Part shown: positions 21,482 to 33,484 of the stretch, one piece after another | Numbering within the stretch: position 1 is the first letter of the stretch | Layout of the letters: the number at the start of each line of letters is the position of its first letter | DNA from: Nephrocerus scutellatus | Taxonomy: Eukaryota; Arthropoda; Insecta; Diptera; Pipunculidae | Assembly (NCBI GenBank): GCA_947095585.1 | Contig: OX352761.1 | Coordinates: 138,166,277-138,230,276, forward strand | Reading direction: 5' to 3' | DNA: 64,000 bases | Position numbers and translations under genes: made by a program | The notes under the pieces: model-generated | The model's input: only the letters and a program-made list of their open reading frames with translations | What the model was told of the DNA's origin: nothing | Database searches by the model: none

Positions 21482-23171
21482 GTAAGTACTTAATAATTAT
21501 AGCCGCATTAGATTGGACTGAATTAACTGAATTTGTAGCTGTATCTGAAGTAACAGAAGTGAAGAGACTGTTCGATTGGCAAATCTTCACTTCAGTTAAA
21601 AATAGTGCGATTGTAAGTGCAGAGTTGTTCTGCTCGTGTTGTTATTTCAGATGAGTAGAGTAGAGATGTAGAATACCAATCGAACAGTATCTTCAGTTCA
21701 GTATTTCAATTTTAGTGAAGATTCCCTTAATTAACCGAAGTGAAGAGTTGTAAGTCGAAAAAGCTTACATTTTCGGTAAATATTGCGCTTAAATTAATGT
21801 ACGAGTATTAAATCTCATTTGAGCAGCTGGTTTGAGCAGTTGATATGACTTAAAGTTTAGTTGAGTTTATTGCATCAATCGCTTTATATTCGTTAACAGC
21901 CTTAAATTAAATTAAATTTCCAGCCCAAAGCCAGCCACCCAGCCAGCAAGCCACGGGCACTCGAAGTTAATATAGAGAATTTAAAAAGCAGGGAATATTT
22001 CATCTGATTAGCAGTTATAAATAATTTAGAAAAATCCCCTGCATCTGTTAAAAAAAATAAAAACTATTTATATTACGGATCTTAAACAAATCTACATAAG
22101 GATGAAATGATGAATAACAAAAACACAAACTAATCGCAAAACATCAACTCGTATAGAAGGTGTCCTTACTAAAATCCAGCTTGTTGTTGCTAAACCTATG
22201 ATGAACTTTCTTCTTCGTTATTTTTTTGCATTTTTCTTAACAAAAGAATAACGGCGTCGATGGGTGACGCCATATCCTGCATTATTGTTTGCAAAAGTTC
22301 AAATAAATTTCCCATGACAGACAACAGACTGCGTGCGTATCTGATGATAAGATGTCGTCGTTTTCTCTTCTTTTATAGCGACGTGAAAACATCTTAACGT
22401 CACAGAATGATGAAACCAAAAAAATATATATTTTATCAAGTGAACTACAGAAGCTTTACTTTCACTCGTCGACAAAAAGTATTCAAACACAAAAAAAAAG
22501 AACGAAAAGCACTACAAAAAAAACAATAAAAGGAATAAGAAAGGACCTATGCGGGCACTTGTCATCTTAGTCTATATACCATATCTTCCGATGGAAGACA
22601 ATGCAAAAACAAGTGCTCATATTTCGACAAGGACATTCCATAAGTCATATTTTCACACACACACATAAATAATGAAAAAAGTGTTGACGACAACTAAGGC
22701 TCATTTATCGGACTTTTCCGTAGTGTCCTTTGCACTTTTTCCCAACAGAAATTTTATTATTTTTCTTGTAAATTTGAGTTAACTTCGCACTTTAGTTTTC
22801 TCTGATAAACAACGTTCGGTGTGAGATTTATTTGTGTTTTAGTTCGTATGAGCTGTGTTAATTGTAAATCTGTTACTAGTATTAAAGGATATAGGTTTTC
22901 GTAAGAAACTAATTTGGTTGAAGGGATTTTTAACTGGAAAGTAAATGTAAAAAAGGATGCAGATTTTGTAGTTAGCTTATAGTAAGTTTCGGTGCAGTCA
23001 CTCATTGTGCACTAAAAATAAATAAAGCAAATCGTTACCAACGTCTAATTCGGTATGCCGCTTTGTATTGCGTTTTATTTTTGTTCTTGCTGAATAGTTT
23101 GTTAGGAAACCTCTTGATTTTATCTGTATCTTAAACTTCTTCTAATTTGTCCCAACAATTGTATTTCATAG
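21482..23171. other. Intron 3; contains a CCAG-rich mini-me-like repeat
   Basis: Mostly AT-rich. At about 21921-21985 a 'ccagcccaaagccagccacc' stretch is followed by 'cacgggcactcgaagttaat' and 'atagagaatttaaaaa'. The latter matches 26218-26250. This looks like a second, shorter copy of that repeat. Confidence 0.45.
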
Positions 23172-23374
23172 GAACCCGGTCGATCATCGCCAGCAGGAAA
23201 AATTCTCGTCAAGGAGGCACCAGAAATGCTGGCGATTGCACACTGGACAGGACAGATACCGCGAAGACCACCCCTACCAGAAGGATGCAGCGTATCACAA
23301 TTGATAGCCCTCGGCTCGAGAAGAAAAAGATCGAAAGTTTATTGGATGCTAGCAAAATCAGAGCAAGAAGTTAG
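23172..23374 (+). CDS. PH-domain protein, coding exon 4
   Basis: 203 bases from acceptor 'caattgtatttcatag' to donor GTTAG|gtaagt, phase 0 in and two bases out. Encodes residues 83-149: EPGRSSPAGKILVKEAPEML, then AIAHWTGQIPRRPPLP, then LIALGSRRKRSKVYWMLAKS. The beginning and end fit PH strands (GKILVKE; KVYWMLAKSEQEV leading to the final helix), while the Pro/Arg-rich middle is longer than in most PH loops. Composition is clearly coding (GC-richer than the introns). The leftover AG joins T of exon 5 to give Ser150. The basic RRKRSK could contact phosphate groups, by inference. Confidence 0.88.
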
Positions 23375-25945
23375 GTAAGTCTTGAGGAGCATTTTTTCCT
23401 GCTTATGCCAGTATTGTATTGTGTATATTTATGTGAGTCGCTGTATATTTATTAAAGTCGGCTGTATATGGTGGCTTATCAACAATTTAACAAAAATTTA
23501 GACATTTCAGAAATATGATTGCAATACATTTCCTTTTTCTATTATTGCAATTTTTTTTAAAAATCATTTCTTATCCTCGAGAAGCATGAAATAATCTTGC
23601 TCTCAATAGATTATGGCCAGTGTCATATATAAGATATAAATACAACACACGTACACTAACCCAAGAAACGGATAACTTTTGCGAATTAATATTATGTCGT
23701 CTCGTCCTGTCGGCATTCATCGTCAGTTGACCTATCTGTGCAATACTTTTGTTCACAATACACTTCCTTACGTTAAGAAGGTATATCGATATGAGTTTTT
23801 ATTAAAAGGACACTCAATTGAAAGTCATTGAGAAGAGGTCATAGTATAATTTGATTTGAGTAGGAAAACTTTTAAGACTCTCCTTTTCTTTCTTCTTCTT
23901 CTTCTTCTTATTCGGTTGCAGAGAACGTGAACAATTGATTGCAGTTCTTTTGTACTCTCCGGCCTGTACCCGTACTTGTATTCACCTTGACAATTACATA
24001 CTTTTACGTGAATGTAGATACAGATCGAGTGTGTTGTGTAAGGATACAGGAGAACAAAAAAATTACATTCCAAGCTATTGCAAAACTAATTACAAAGTTC
24101 ATTAAAGGAATCAGAAATGTCTTGTTTAATTGTTCATAACACTTAATTCAATTGCACTTTTATGCTCCAGATTATAGAATTGTATCTCAACTTTGTGAAC
24201 CATCTCAAAACATTAAGATCAGACTTATGCATATAGGCTTTTAAGATAGTATTCCGCGTTTTATATCTTATATACGTTTATATGATAATTCTCCAGGATT
24301 TATTTTTGTCACGCAAAACAACAAAGTGTTTAACCGTCCGTGCAAATCTAAGAATATCGTATTACATTCCTTGAATACCATGCGTTGGTTGCTCGTACAA
24401 TTACTGATTTCACACTTATATAAGTCATGTCATATGTCACCACCATCCCTCTCTAAACTCTGCAGGTTCATGGAATGTTTTACCGTAAATATTCATCAGT
24501 TACCCCGAAACCTATTGAATTCAGAGCAATATCGCCCATGTCATATGTCAACTATTTCCCACCCACATAGGTATGCTATGGGTATCTTACTATTACTGTT
24601 GATCTCAACGAACCCGAAAACTATGGATCCGACACTAATACCAGTCATCAATCCAGATTTATGTTATTCTTGCAAAACTAAAACTAAGCTAGCGATGGAC
24701 TCTTAACAAAAAACGGCTAAAATAAGAAGATGATATCTATAACAATTCTAACACTACATTACTGAGTGGCACACATTGAAAATACCACAAAATCCAAATA
24801 AAATGATTAATTCTCTAATCAAGAAAGAGTCATGTGTGATGTGATTTTTCTACCAACACTTTCCAAATGCGTAGAACATTATTCTTACCGCTTCAGGTTG
24901 ATTTTAAACATTTAATGTCCTTAAATTTGTGCTGAGTACACCCGCAAGTAGCACAGCTCGTGTTGGTCGCACGTTATCTTTTGTTCAACAGAATTATGCA
25001 ACTTGATATCCAATTAAAACCATTTCTCTTTATGTCGGCACAGTAATCTTCTTATTAAATTTCCTGGGGAAAGTCCCGCTAGTGGTTGACTTCAATTTTG
25101 ATGATAAACGAGGAAGAAAAGACTTAAGAAGAGGTCTATATTGCACACAGTACTAGCACAAGCAACTTTTGGTTACGCTCCACTTGAATAATTTGTGTTC
25201 CTACAAAACCAGAAGTCTGCATAGACGAAGGACCAAGCTTATAATAATTTTGGTTATTTTCATAATTACGGCGACCGCGCAAAAAGTCTTCCTATTTCTC
25301 AGTTAATGCCTTCAATCATATTTTTGGTATCGGATGTTACCATAGTGTTATAGTGCGCTACGTGCTTCGTTCGTTTCGTCCATTCAGTTAGATTTGTTGT
25401 CGCAGGAATAATGCGAACAAAACACAAAAAATCACAAAAAACTTTTTTCCCATTTAGTTGTCATGTAAAATACGAAAACCCAATCCACACGCAGTGGATT
25501 TTTTTTTGATTCCTCATGAAACGTTGGCTTCTTTTCTCTGGGACAGAGTATGATTTAAAAACTTTATGGGTTTTTCATCTACGTCAGACAATCTGTCATT
25601 GCGGCGAGATTTCTCATGCGGACACGAGTTCATGCTCATGGAAGGATAACCAACAGAACAATGGAATGACATTGGTTAGCTTGGTCATATAAATACTTTT
25701 CGTCCTCGTAAAATATTAGTTCAGTGCCTAATGTAGGATTGCTGGACGACGAATAATGATGTACGATGATTATTGCTGGTGGCCATAAATCAAAAAAGGG
25801 TTAATTTTGTGCAGTTATTACAGAATTGCTCCGTAGTCATTAATATTAATTTTATGTAAAATGAAACACTTAGGAAAAAACCACATTTTACTTTGCAAAC
25901 GTTTAGGCTTTAAAAGACAACCTATAAAAATATTTCATGTAATTA
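23375..25945. other. Intron 4, first part; no gene supported
   Basis: AT-rich. A 126-codon ORF at 24326-24706 contains two copies of 'catgtcatatgtca' about 110 bases apart but has no domain, signal peptide or splice context. A (CTT)n run lies near 23890. Confidence 0.4.
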
Positions 25946-26290
25946 ATGTAATTCTCTAAAAGGAGATACACATGTGTATAAAATTTAAAGAAAATCGGGT
26001 TAACTTTTAAAAATATTATAAGGGCACTCCTCGGCCCTGAGACCAGAGCGGGCCCAAATAGAAATAGATTTAATAGAAAGTGTTGTCTCCGGAAATACAC
26101 ATGTGTGCAAAATTTTAATCAAATCGGGATTTGGGAAGTGGGTTAAAAATTGATCGCAAGATTTCACGACAAACCGACCGACCGACTGACCGACCGACCG
26201 ACCGACAAACTGACGTGCCGCGGGCAAGCGAAGTTAATATAGAAAATTTAAAAATCAATAGCGATATCATGTATTTGAGTATTTCTTCAG
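25946..26290 (-). repeat. Mini-me/DINE-like repeat with (CCGA)n microsatellite
   Basis: Two related halves contain 'acacatgtgt... aaaatttaa... aaatcggg' (25968 and 26096), followed by a (CCGA)n tract at about 26165-26212 and then 'gccgcgggcaagcgaagtta'. On the minus strand the tract reads (GTCG)n. Dipteran mini-me/DINE-1 elements are known for a GTCY microsatellite beside conserved cores, which fits this layout. A (CCAG)n relative is at 21921-21985. Confidence 0.5.
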
Positions 26291-26639
26291 TATTCTCAGG
26301 GGTAGTAACCCCTATGAATGAAAAAATTACGTCATCGCAAACCGAGCGCTAACCATTGTTTTAAAACAAGTCCCATCAAATGTTGACTGGTAGAATCCGA
26401 GATATACGACACGACAAAAACATATAAGCCTATATCTGTACAATTGTACACACGTTCGCTGAACATTTTTCATGTCCTCCGAATATAAGCTTCGGCCTTC
26501 AGGCTCGCAATAAAAAGATAATATTTTCCGCCATTTTTAAAGGGTTTTTCAATAAAGATCACATGAGATCAGCCATTTATAATTAAGAGTTTGAATTTAT
26601 AATGTTTTTTATGTATCTTAAATACTTACCACTTCTTAG

Positions 26640-26835
26640 GAAGGTTGTATAAAGTAGTGCGGCAGTCAGCCGCCAGCAGAATAGGGGGAGTAACTATCTC
26701 TGACTGGTGGAAGTGCGATCAAACCTCCACGTGGTGGCCGCCAGTAATTTTCATCCAATATAGGAAAAACTCAATTATAGTCTCCTCAAAGTAAAGCTGG
26801 CGCGAGGCCAATAACCAAGATGTAAGAATTGAATT
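26640..26835. repeat. Possible dispersed repeat, unclassified
   Basis: A GC-richer island ('gtgcggcagtcagccgccag', 'cacgtggtggccgccagt', 'gctggcgcgaggccaataac') in AT-rich intron. The last part loosely resembles the 5' end of family A at 35490-35510 (reverse). It contains no ORF or splice sites that I can support. Confidence 0.3.
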
Positions 26836-26839
26836 GAAA

Positions 26840-28600
26840 TTAGAGGTAATAGTGTTGATAAATGTAAACTTCCGAGTCTTGTTTCCTGGTCAAGCCGAGA
26901 ACTTTCCAATCCACATTCGTACATGCGTACATTTTAATATTTAAGCAAACCAGAGCCTTAATTAAAGATTGAATTGAATTAGGAAAACTCCTGCCAACCC
27001 GTAACAGCTGAAGCTAAACAGAAAGAATCTCATTTAATTTTTCTACATTTATCTCTTTTTTAATTTGTGTTTTCTAAATTCCCTTTCTGCGTTTTTGTCG
27101 ACGATGACGTTACCAAGTTTACTAACTCTACACATATACAAATACCTATTACTATATCATATTGTAGCAGCGGACTAAGTTATAATCATCATCATCACAT
27201 CATCAACACCACCCTTGACGTTGCTTTTTTAATTAAAATTCCCCTGCGATTTTCGGAATTGAGTTCCCTTCAAAAATATCCTAATTGAATTATGAAAAAA
27301 AAATTAAAATAAATGAAGATGAGCTGCATCGCCATTGGTATGCCACATTAATTATCATCAAAATACATAGCTTCACGTAAGGAGTCACTCATTCACACTA
27401 CTTTGTAAAAAATGAGTTATGAGTGTCGAATAATTGTAGTTCGTGGTAATTAAACTACTAACACAAAAAGAGTTATGTTTTGTTTATTGTACCATTATTT
27501 TTAATTTGAACAAATTTATCGAAACTGTTGTACGTCAATTTATTATTAATTATTATTAAAATCTCAATTATTTAAATTTGATTTTAAATGATCTTTCAAT
27601 TAGTTTTGCTGTGTAAGCAAAAAAAATTTAAAAAACATTTAAGCATTTGTTGTTTTCGCTGTGGTTGTGGTTTTTGTTTTTTGTATACCTATTGAGGTAC
27701 GAATAACAGTCAGTTGACATATAAGGCGCCCACAAGAAGATAGAACCCACAGCAATCATTAACTTAACATTGTCTGTTATAACTGAAGTCAACTGACTGT
27801 ACGAATTACGAGTTGAGGTCTTGGGCATAAGTCAAAAGCAGTGGTATGTTGAAGTTTTCGTTTGAGACGTCTGCTTGTTGTATGTCCCCAAATCACGCGC
27901 CGCAATTTTCTCTCTTCTCCTTTACTTTAGCTGATACGTTGGTCGATGTTTTTTTCGTATGTCGCATCATCAGTAATGTCGTTGTATCCAACTCGGATTG
28001 ACTCATTTCAAGAGGGATAATTAAATTAAATGAAAATTAATTGTCTCCAGCATTAAGTTGGCTTTTGCATCATCTGCGTCTCCGCTATACGAACACATAC
28101 TAAATAGACAGTGTAGGATTTTTTATTGGGATTTGACTGATTCCTTCTATGGCCGGAGAAGATTTGCCGACTTTGTTTAGCTTTTACTTTAATTGAAGGA
28201 TTACGTCGGTGCTGTTTCTTTATTTTGATTATATGAAGATTTTGCGTCATTTTGGATTGAATAGAAGCTTAAATACAAAACAGATTATCTGCGAAGAAAG
28301 CAAAATTTACAAAATTACTTTAATCATTTACTTAAATCAGGCACTGATTGAATATCATACTACTGTATCTTATTTTTGGTTTAGCACTATATACCTGAAT
28401 ACTTGAAAAACTTGAATACTTGAGATACAAAACGATAGAGAAGAATTAAAATTGGATTTAAATTATTGCGGTTAGATCAAAATCATAATGACCTGGTGAA
28501 AATTTTTAGAAACGTTATTTTGCAGTAATTCGAGGGATTAACAGGTGGCGTTAAGGTATAAATTAGAGAAAGATATATTCACACGTGTCTTGAATGCTAA
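26840..28600. other. Intron 4, middle; no gene seen
   Basis: AT-rich DNA with a small ATC repeat at 27185-27210. Nothing coding is supported. Confidence 0.4.
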
Positions 28601-28609
28601 TGTATTCAA

Positions 28610-28990
28610 AATGCAAAGCCTAGCAAAGCTTTCGTTCGTGTTGTGCACCGTTTCGTTTGCACCCTTATAGTGCTTAGGCACAGCGTGGTCGTTAAGAAAT
28701 TAGGGAGAGAAAAAGATGAGATGTCTATGCACGCGTGTCTTAAATGACTGCAGATGATATAAATTCGAAAACACAGAATCGGGCAATTAATTCCACATAG
28801 CTGTAGTGCAGCTAAAAAAGGAATCTCTGAATTGGTTAGTACGTCCGAATATAGGCCTAATGTTAGATCCGAGGGCTCGAGTTGAGGCACGGGTATTACG
28901 GATGAGTTCGAGAATGAGTGCGATGCATCTGGACATTTCTTTTGAACACCGCTTGTGAAAAATGTACAGCGATGTACAGTCTTAGGAAAG
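28610..28990 (-). mobile_element. LINE family B 3' tail fragment
   Basis: The minus strand encodes, in pieces, the C-terminal tail seen at 17648-17863. DNA at 28667-28800 is a close reverse complement of 37540-37670 (shared 'aattgcccgattctgtgttt', 'gacacgcgtgcatagacatc'). Only the 3' end of the element is present, as expected after 5'-truncated insertion. Confidence 0.7.
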
Positions 28991-30240
28991 CCATTATTTA
29001 TACTAATAGTTTATTATCCAATGTTGTTAGGAACAGGCGAACTTCACTTTCTAGTTATACATATGTGACCGGATAACGAATAGTGCAATTCATCATATTA
29101 CATATCATATCCTATCGAATTGGGTTGTAGTCTTAATTAATTCCGCGCTATAGTGAATGAATGAGCAGTGATATCATACCTATAATTGTCAGATATAAAT
29201 AATACTTGTTTAGTTATATGATCACAATCTGCAAACACCTAAATCAACATAGGAACAGTCATATAAAGCTACTGCATTCCAATGTGCAGCTCTTTTCTGT
29301 ACAGAGAATTATTAATCCTTTCCTTCCATCCTTCCCAACGTGACAAATTATGCAACTTGTCGAATATGATGTTGGAAGTGTTTTGATAAGTGCCCAGGTC
29401 TATCACAGCTGATAGAATTTTAGTTTATATTGAATTGGTTTGATTTCTTTCAAAACAATAAAAAATGTATCTAAAAAAAAAATTTTTAATAGTACCTACT
29501 CTAACTTCACTATAACCTTCACTAAATGGTAAATGGGGGGGGGGGGAGAAATTTTGGTCAGAGCCTTATTTAATTAAAATAAATAGTAATTAAAATGAAA
29601 AAGATTTATACAACTTGAGGTATAAGGAAGATTTGTTATATTTCAATTAAAATTAAATAATTATTTGCTTAATATTTTAATATTACAGAGTGGAGTAAGC
29701 AGCAAGAAAAGAAATTCATTATAAATTTTAATTAAATTTCTTTAGCTCACGTTTTAAACTCTGAACTTACTTACTACATATTTAAATGTGAAATTGTTTT
29801 GGCCTAACACATGGCTACTCTATAATTTCAAACATAGACGCAGTTAAGTTCTTGCCTTTCGGTGTGCATCGGTTTGCCGCGTAAACCTTTTGCTTAATGC
29901 CTCTTTTTAATTGAGAGTGAGTGTGAAACTGCGGAAAATCTGGAGTGCATTAATGTCGAGAGGATATAATTAAGTTTGCCACTCTAGTTGTACGGAGCGC
30001 ACAGTATGCGTATCGCAAAATGTCCTGATACGTTGCGAACGGAAACTGTAAACACATTCTAAAAGGCTGGGCGTGTATATAGATTAATGTCACAAAGAAA
30101 ATAATTGTATTCATTAATGGATATTTTTTTTATCAATTATTTATTCCAAATTTAACTTTATAATATATTGGTAAGTGTAAAACTGGTCTCGTCATAATAA
30201 TAAAATCAACATAAATGTCGTCCCATCTTTATACGTCAAT
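28991..30240. other. Intron 4 sequence with a G12 run; no gene
   Basis: AT-rich throughout, except a homopolymer of 12 G at 29535-29546. No ORF or transposon recognised. Confidence 0.4.
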
Positions 30241-30299
30241 CAAAATCATTTTAATCTTTTATGTGTGTTACTTCCATTTACTGTAATAATAATAATATT

Positions 30300-30660
30300 C
30301 GGCGCGTCAGACCATTGCGGCCTAGTTTCTCGCGACTGTTTGTGTTGCGCATGTATATTTTTGGGCACAAATGGAAGGGACCTACATTTAAGGCTGGATC
30401 CGAACGGCGAGTTTAGAAGAGCTTTCCGTGACAAGTTATTACTCTCGGAACGTTTGTCATCCATTCGTGAGAGGTGGGACACCGTGAAAATACTTTTGTA
30501 GTTTACGATGGACCTCGACAGATGACACTTGGCTTCCAAACTCACTTATCAACAAATCCTTCAGCGTTTTCCAGTTCCGACATCATCCTCGCATATGGAT
30601 TCATCCGACGCTTGCGCCTCTACCTCGCGCGTTAGACCGTAATGTTGGATTCTCGAGAAA
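30300..30660 (+). repeat. Dispersed repeat sharing the core of the 8781-9011 fold-back
   Basis: Bases 30427-30490 match 8868-8936 nearly base for base ('gacaagttattactctcgga', 'gagaggtgggacac'), but the tRNA-like arms are absent. Upstream DNA has an open frame ending FRDKLLLSERLSSIRERWDT. The same frame at the other locus reads DKLLLSERLSPIRERWDT, so the core may derive from a protein-coding element. Family unknown. Confidence 0.5.
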
Positions 30661-31438
30661 ATCTCCCGTACATTAAAAAAATGACTGCTTTTGTCCGACT
30701 ACTTTTAGGCGAATCAATTCTAGCATTAAACAAATTTAAACAATATTATTTTATATTTTTGTTCAATTTATTTCATTCTGTTATATGATCTCAGCAACTT
30801 TCCTCGTATTATTGTCAAGCAAACACAGGACGGTTGAGAACGTAGAGGGATCGTAATTTTGTATGACTGCTGCAATTGCTATAGCTGTGTCTGTTAGTTC
30901 TTAGTTATGCTCAATAAACATATTTCCTAATAACTAGTACATACACCTAAAATATTGCAATTTCTTATGTTCAATTAAGAAGAAGTATCGCTCGTAACGA
31001 TTATTTTAACCAAAATGTGAGTTATTTTCCTTGCGCTTCTAATTTCCCTGTTTGAATTGAATTAAATTGACAATAATATTTAATTGTTTCCGAAGAATCA
31101 AAGAAATGAAGCTAAGCAAAAAGTTTTTCCTTCTAACACAAAGAACTTGTATAAATATTGAGCGAAATATCAAAAAAATACAATTACTGATACTACGAAA
31201 ATATACAAGACAGTATCAATCAATGTTTATAATTTTTCCTCGAAATTACCATATTTATACACTTTGTTTCTTAAAGTCAATACAGTACGAACACAGAAGC
31301 AAAAAACTTTAAACCTAAAACGTATATATTGTTGCTAGGCAAAAGGACATTAGTTTTTGAATAATTCAACATTCCAACGAAGCAGCAGGCGCCTTAACGA
31401 CATATTACAGACGAAATCCATTTATTTACTGTTTCTTT
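30661..31438. other. Intron 4 sequence, no gene
   Basis: AT-rich. A lysine-rich ORF at 31067-31312 is judged to be chance. Confidence 0.4.
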
Positions 31439-31564
31439 TCAGAATCCATAAATACTTCTTGTCCAGCCGTCTGTGACATCCTTTTCTTCATCATTATTAG
31501 CCATTAGCATAACATTAAGTCCCGCAGGCAGAACGGGCAGTAATTTTACAGTCCAAGGACCATC
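31439..31564 (-). CDS. Possible terminal coding exon on the minus strand (41 aa), unrecognised
   Basis: On the minus strand an acceptor-like 'aaaaaatcctag' is followed by 41 codons and TGA: DGPWTVKLLPVLPAGLNVML then MANNDEEKDVTDGWTRSIYG and Phe. The amino-acid make-up is protein-like and unlike the surrounding AT-rich junk. I found no upstream partner exon on the minus strand and do not recognise the family. It lies about 380 bases before exon 5 of the plus-strand gene. It could be an orphan exon of a nested gene, a transposon piece or chance. Confidence 0.25.
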   Translation of the reverse strand, partial: DGPWTVKLLPVLPAGLNVMLMANNDEEKDVTDGWTRSIYGF

Positions 31565-31940
31565 CTAGGATTTTTTGTGTTAAAAATTAATAAGATAAGA
31601 AACCTTGTTATTGTATGCTCGACTATATTTCCATCGCTACCGGTAATTAATTCATTTGACAATTTTTGAACGAACGAAAAAGTGGTTTATTGAAAACTAC
31701 CAAGGAAAATAAAAATACTGAAGTTGAAGTTTTAAGTTTCAAAAACACCAAGTAGGAGTAGTTAGTAGAATGTCTTAAATATCGTTTATGGCGTGTCGTT
31801 GTGTTTAAGTACTTCGTAAACGAGCCATATCTTATTGTATCAATTATAATAACAAAATTAACATTTGTATAACGACTTACATGAGAAAAAATCGTACTCA
31901 TTGATTCTAAATTAATAAAAAAAACAAATCTTCTTTTCAG

Positions 31941-31968
31941 TGACTGGATAAATGCCATTACGAAAACG
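31941..31968 (+). CDS. PH-domain protein, coding exon 5 (28-nt microexon)
   Basis: Acceptor 'caaatcttcttttcag', donor ACG|gtaaga. The first base completes Ser150, then DWINAITKT (151-159), ending in phase 0. The Trp in DWINAI is the near-invariant tryptophan of the C-terminal PH helix, so this microexon is required to close the domain. Phase agreement with exons 4 and 6 makes it convincing despite its size. Confidence 0.85.
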
Positions 31969-32040
31969 GTAAGAAATTTTATTTACTGCATTTAACTTGT
32001 ATTGTAAATACATTTTGTTCCTTTTTTTCTCCTGTTCCAG

Positions 32041-32125
32041 TTGCCACCGCCACCACAAATTGAATTAGTGGTCGATAAGCCACACTTGATGAATGTCCTT
32101 CGCAGGCCATTAGTTCGGATAAGAC
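32041..32125 (+). CDS. PH-domain protein, coding exon 6 (proline-rich linker)
   Basis: Separated from exon 5 by only 72 bases of intron. Acceptor 'ctttttttctcctgttccag', donor AGAC|gtaagt. Encodes residues 160-187: LPPPPQIELVVDKPHLMNVL then RRPLVRIR, leaving one base that forms Pro188 with exon 7. Four consecutive prolines follow the PH helix; such a stretch could bind SH3 or WW domains, but this is inference. Confidence 0.85.
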
Positions 32126-33480
32126 GTAAGTTAAAAAAAGATTAATGAATTTATCATTGCAATTTATATGTACAAAGACACACAATTGTGTAGGAACTTG
32201 ATTAGTCGAGTATGTTGTTAAATAAAGACCAAGATGTATTTATTAAACCAAAAATTATATAAATTCAAAATATAGTTTTATTAAGAAAATAATAATTTTT
32301 AATATTAATGCAAAAATATAAGGGTTCCAAACTAATCAGATACAAATTATTTTGATTTATTGTAGTTCATTAATTTATTATAAGTTAATAAATAAAAAAA
32401 TGTGAAAATAATAATTAACAATTGATGTGATGCAAGAGAGTTAGACATTGTATAAAAAGTTAATAAGAAAAGTGAAGAAAAACTTAACAAATTTTTAAAA
32501 ACTTCTCTGCCAGATCTTATTGGCATTGTATAAGAATTCTATTCTATAGAAAAGCAAGAAGGAAGCATAGAGTTTCAAAATAGTCTGTTAATTAAATTAA
32601 ACGAACATTGCAGTCGTCTGATGCTACATCCATCGCTAGGCTGTATAATAAAGCCGACAATACTATAGATACTTAAAAATCAGATACGATGCGATCAAAG
32701 GAAATAGGTCAAATTCGTTGGGTTTCTTTCCTCGAACCATGACATCGCTATATAATGCTGCAAAGAGAAAAAAATAGAAAAATTGTTTTCACCTGATGAG
32801 ACAGAAATACTCTTTTAGTTAAAAAAAACAATAGGGAAAAACAACAGGACACCACAAGTAAAAACCAGCACCATAAGCCTGGCACTTAGCAGCGATTGAG
32901 GAACGTAAATTTTAATTAAATAGTAATTAAGTGATAAGTTTACTATCTGTACTGTTCAAAGTATTTTCGAGTTGCACATCGGCACGTTCTACCCTTCTTG
33001 TCGAGTTATTCCTTTTTCGTGATATTTTACTCTTAAGTAACCTTTTCGTTTCGTTAGTCCTTGAGTGTTTTGCTCGTATTTGTGCCATTGCCATTGCCAT
33101 AATGACAACATTATGTTCTATATTATAAAATAATATTAACTGCATCAGGATACTCGGAACTCGGATACTCCAACACCAGACACCAATAGAGAATGTTGTT
33201 CCCGGGATTTGTTATAAAATCCTTTCTGTTTTGTAGTTATATGATATGCCATGAGAATTACTAGCTAATGAATGAAAGCTAATTTAAAAACTGAAAGTAA
33301 GATAAAAAATTATAAACCATATTAACACATAACAAAGTTTTTGCGATTTTATTTGCTCAATATATTTTTAGGTGATTCATTTGATTGCTTAAAGGAATTC
33401 CTACTGCCTTAAGAAATAAAAATGATTAACCTTCAGGAGATAATAACTAAGGCAGTTTGTGAAACTATACATAAATCATC
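32126..33480. other. Intron 6, first part; no gene
   Basis: Very AT-rich DNA without recognisable elements up to the LINE A copy. Confidence 0.4.
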
Positions 33481-33484
33481 TTCA

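Noticed and set aside
24326..24706. 126-codon ORF in intron 4
   Set aside because: No domain, signal peptide or splice context. Length alone is not convincing; it also contains a local repeat (catgtcatatgtca twice).
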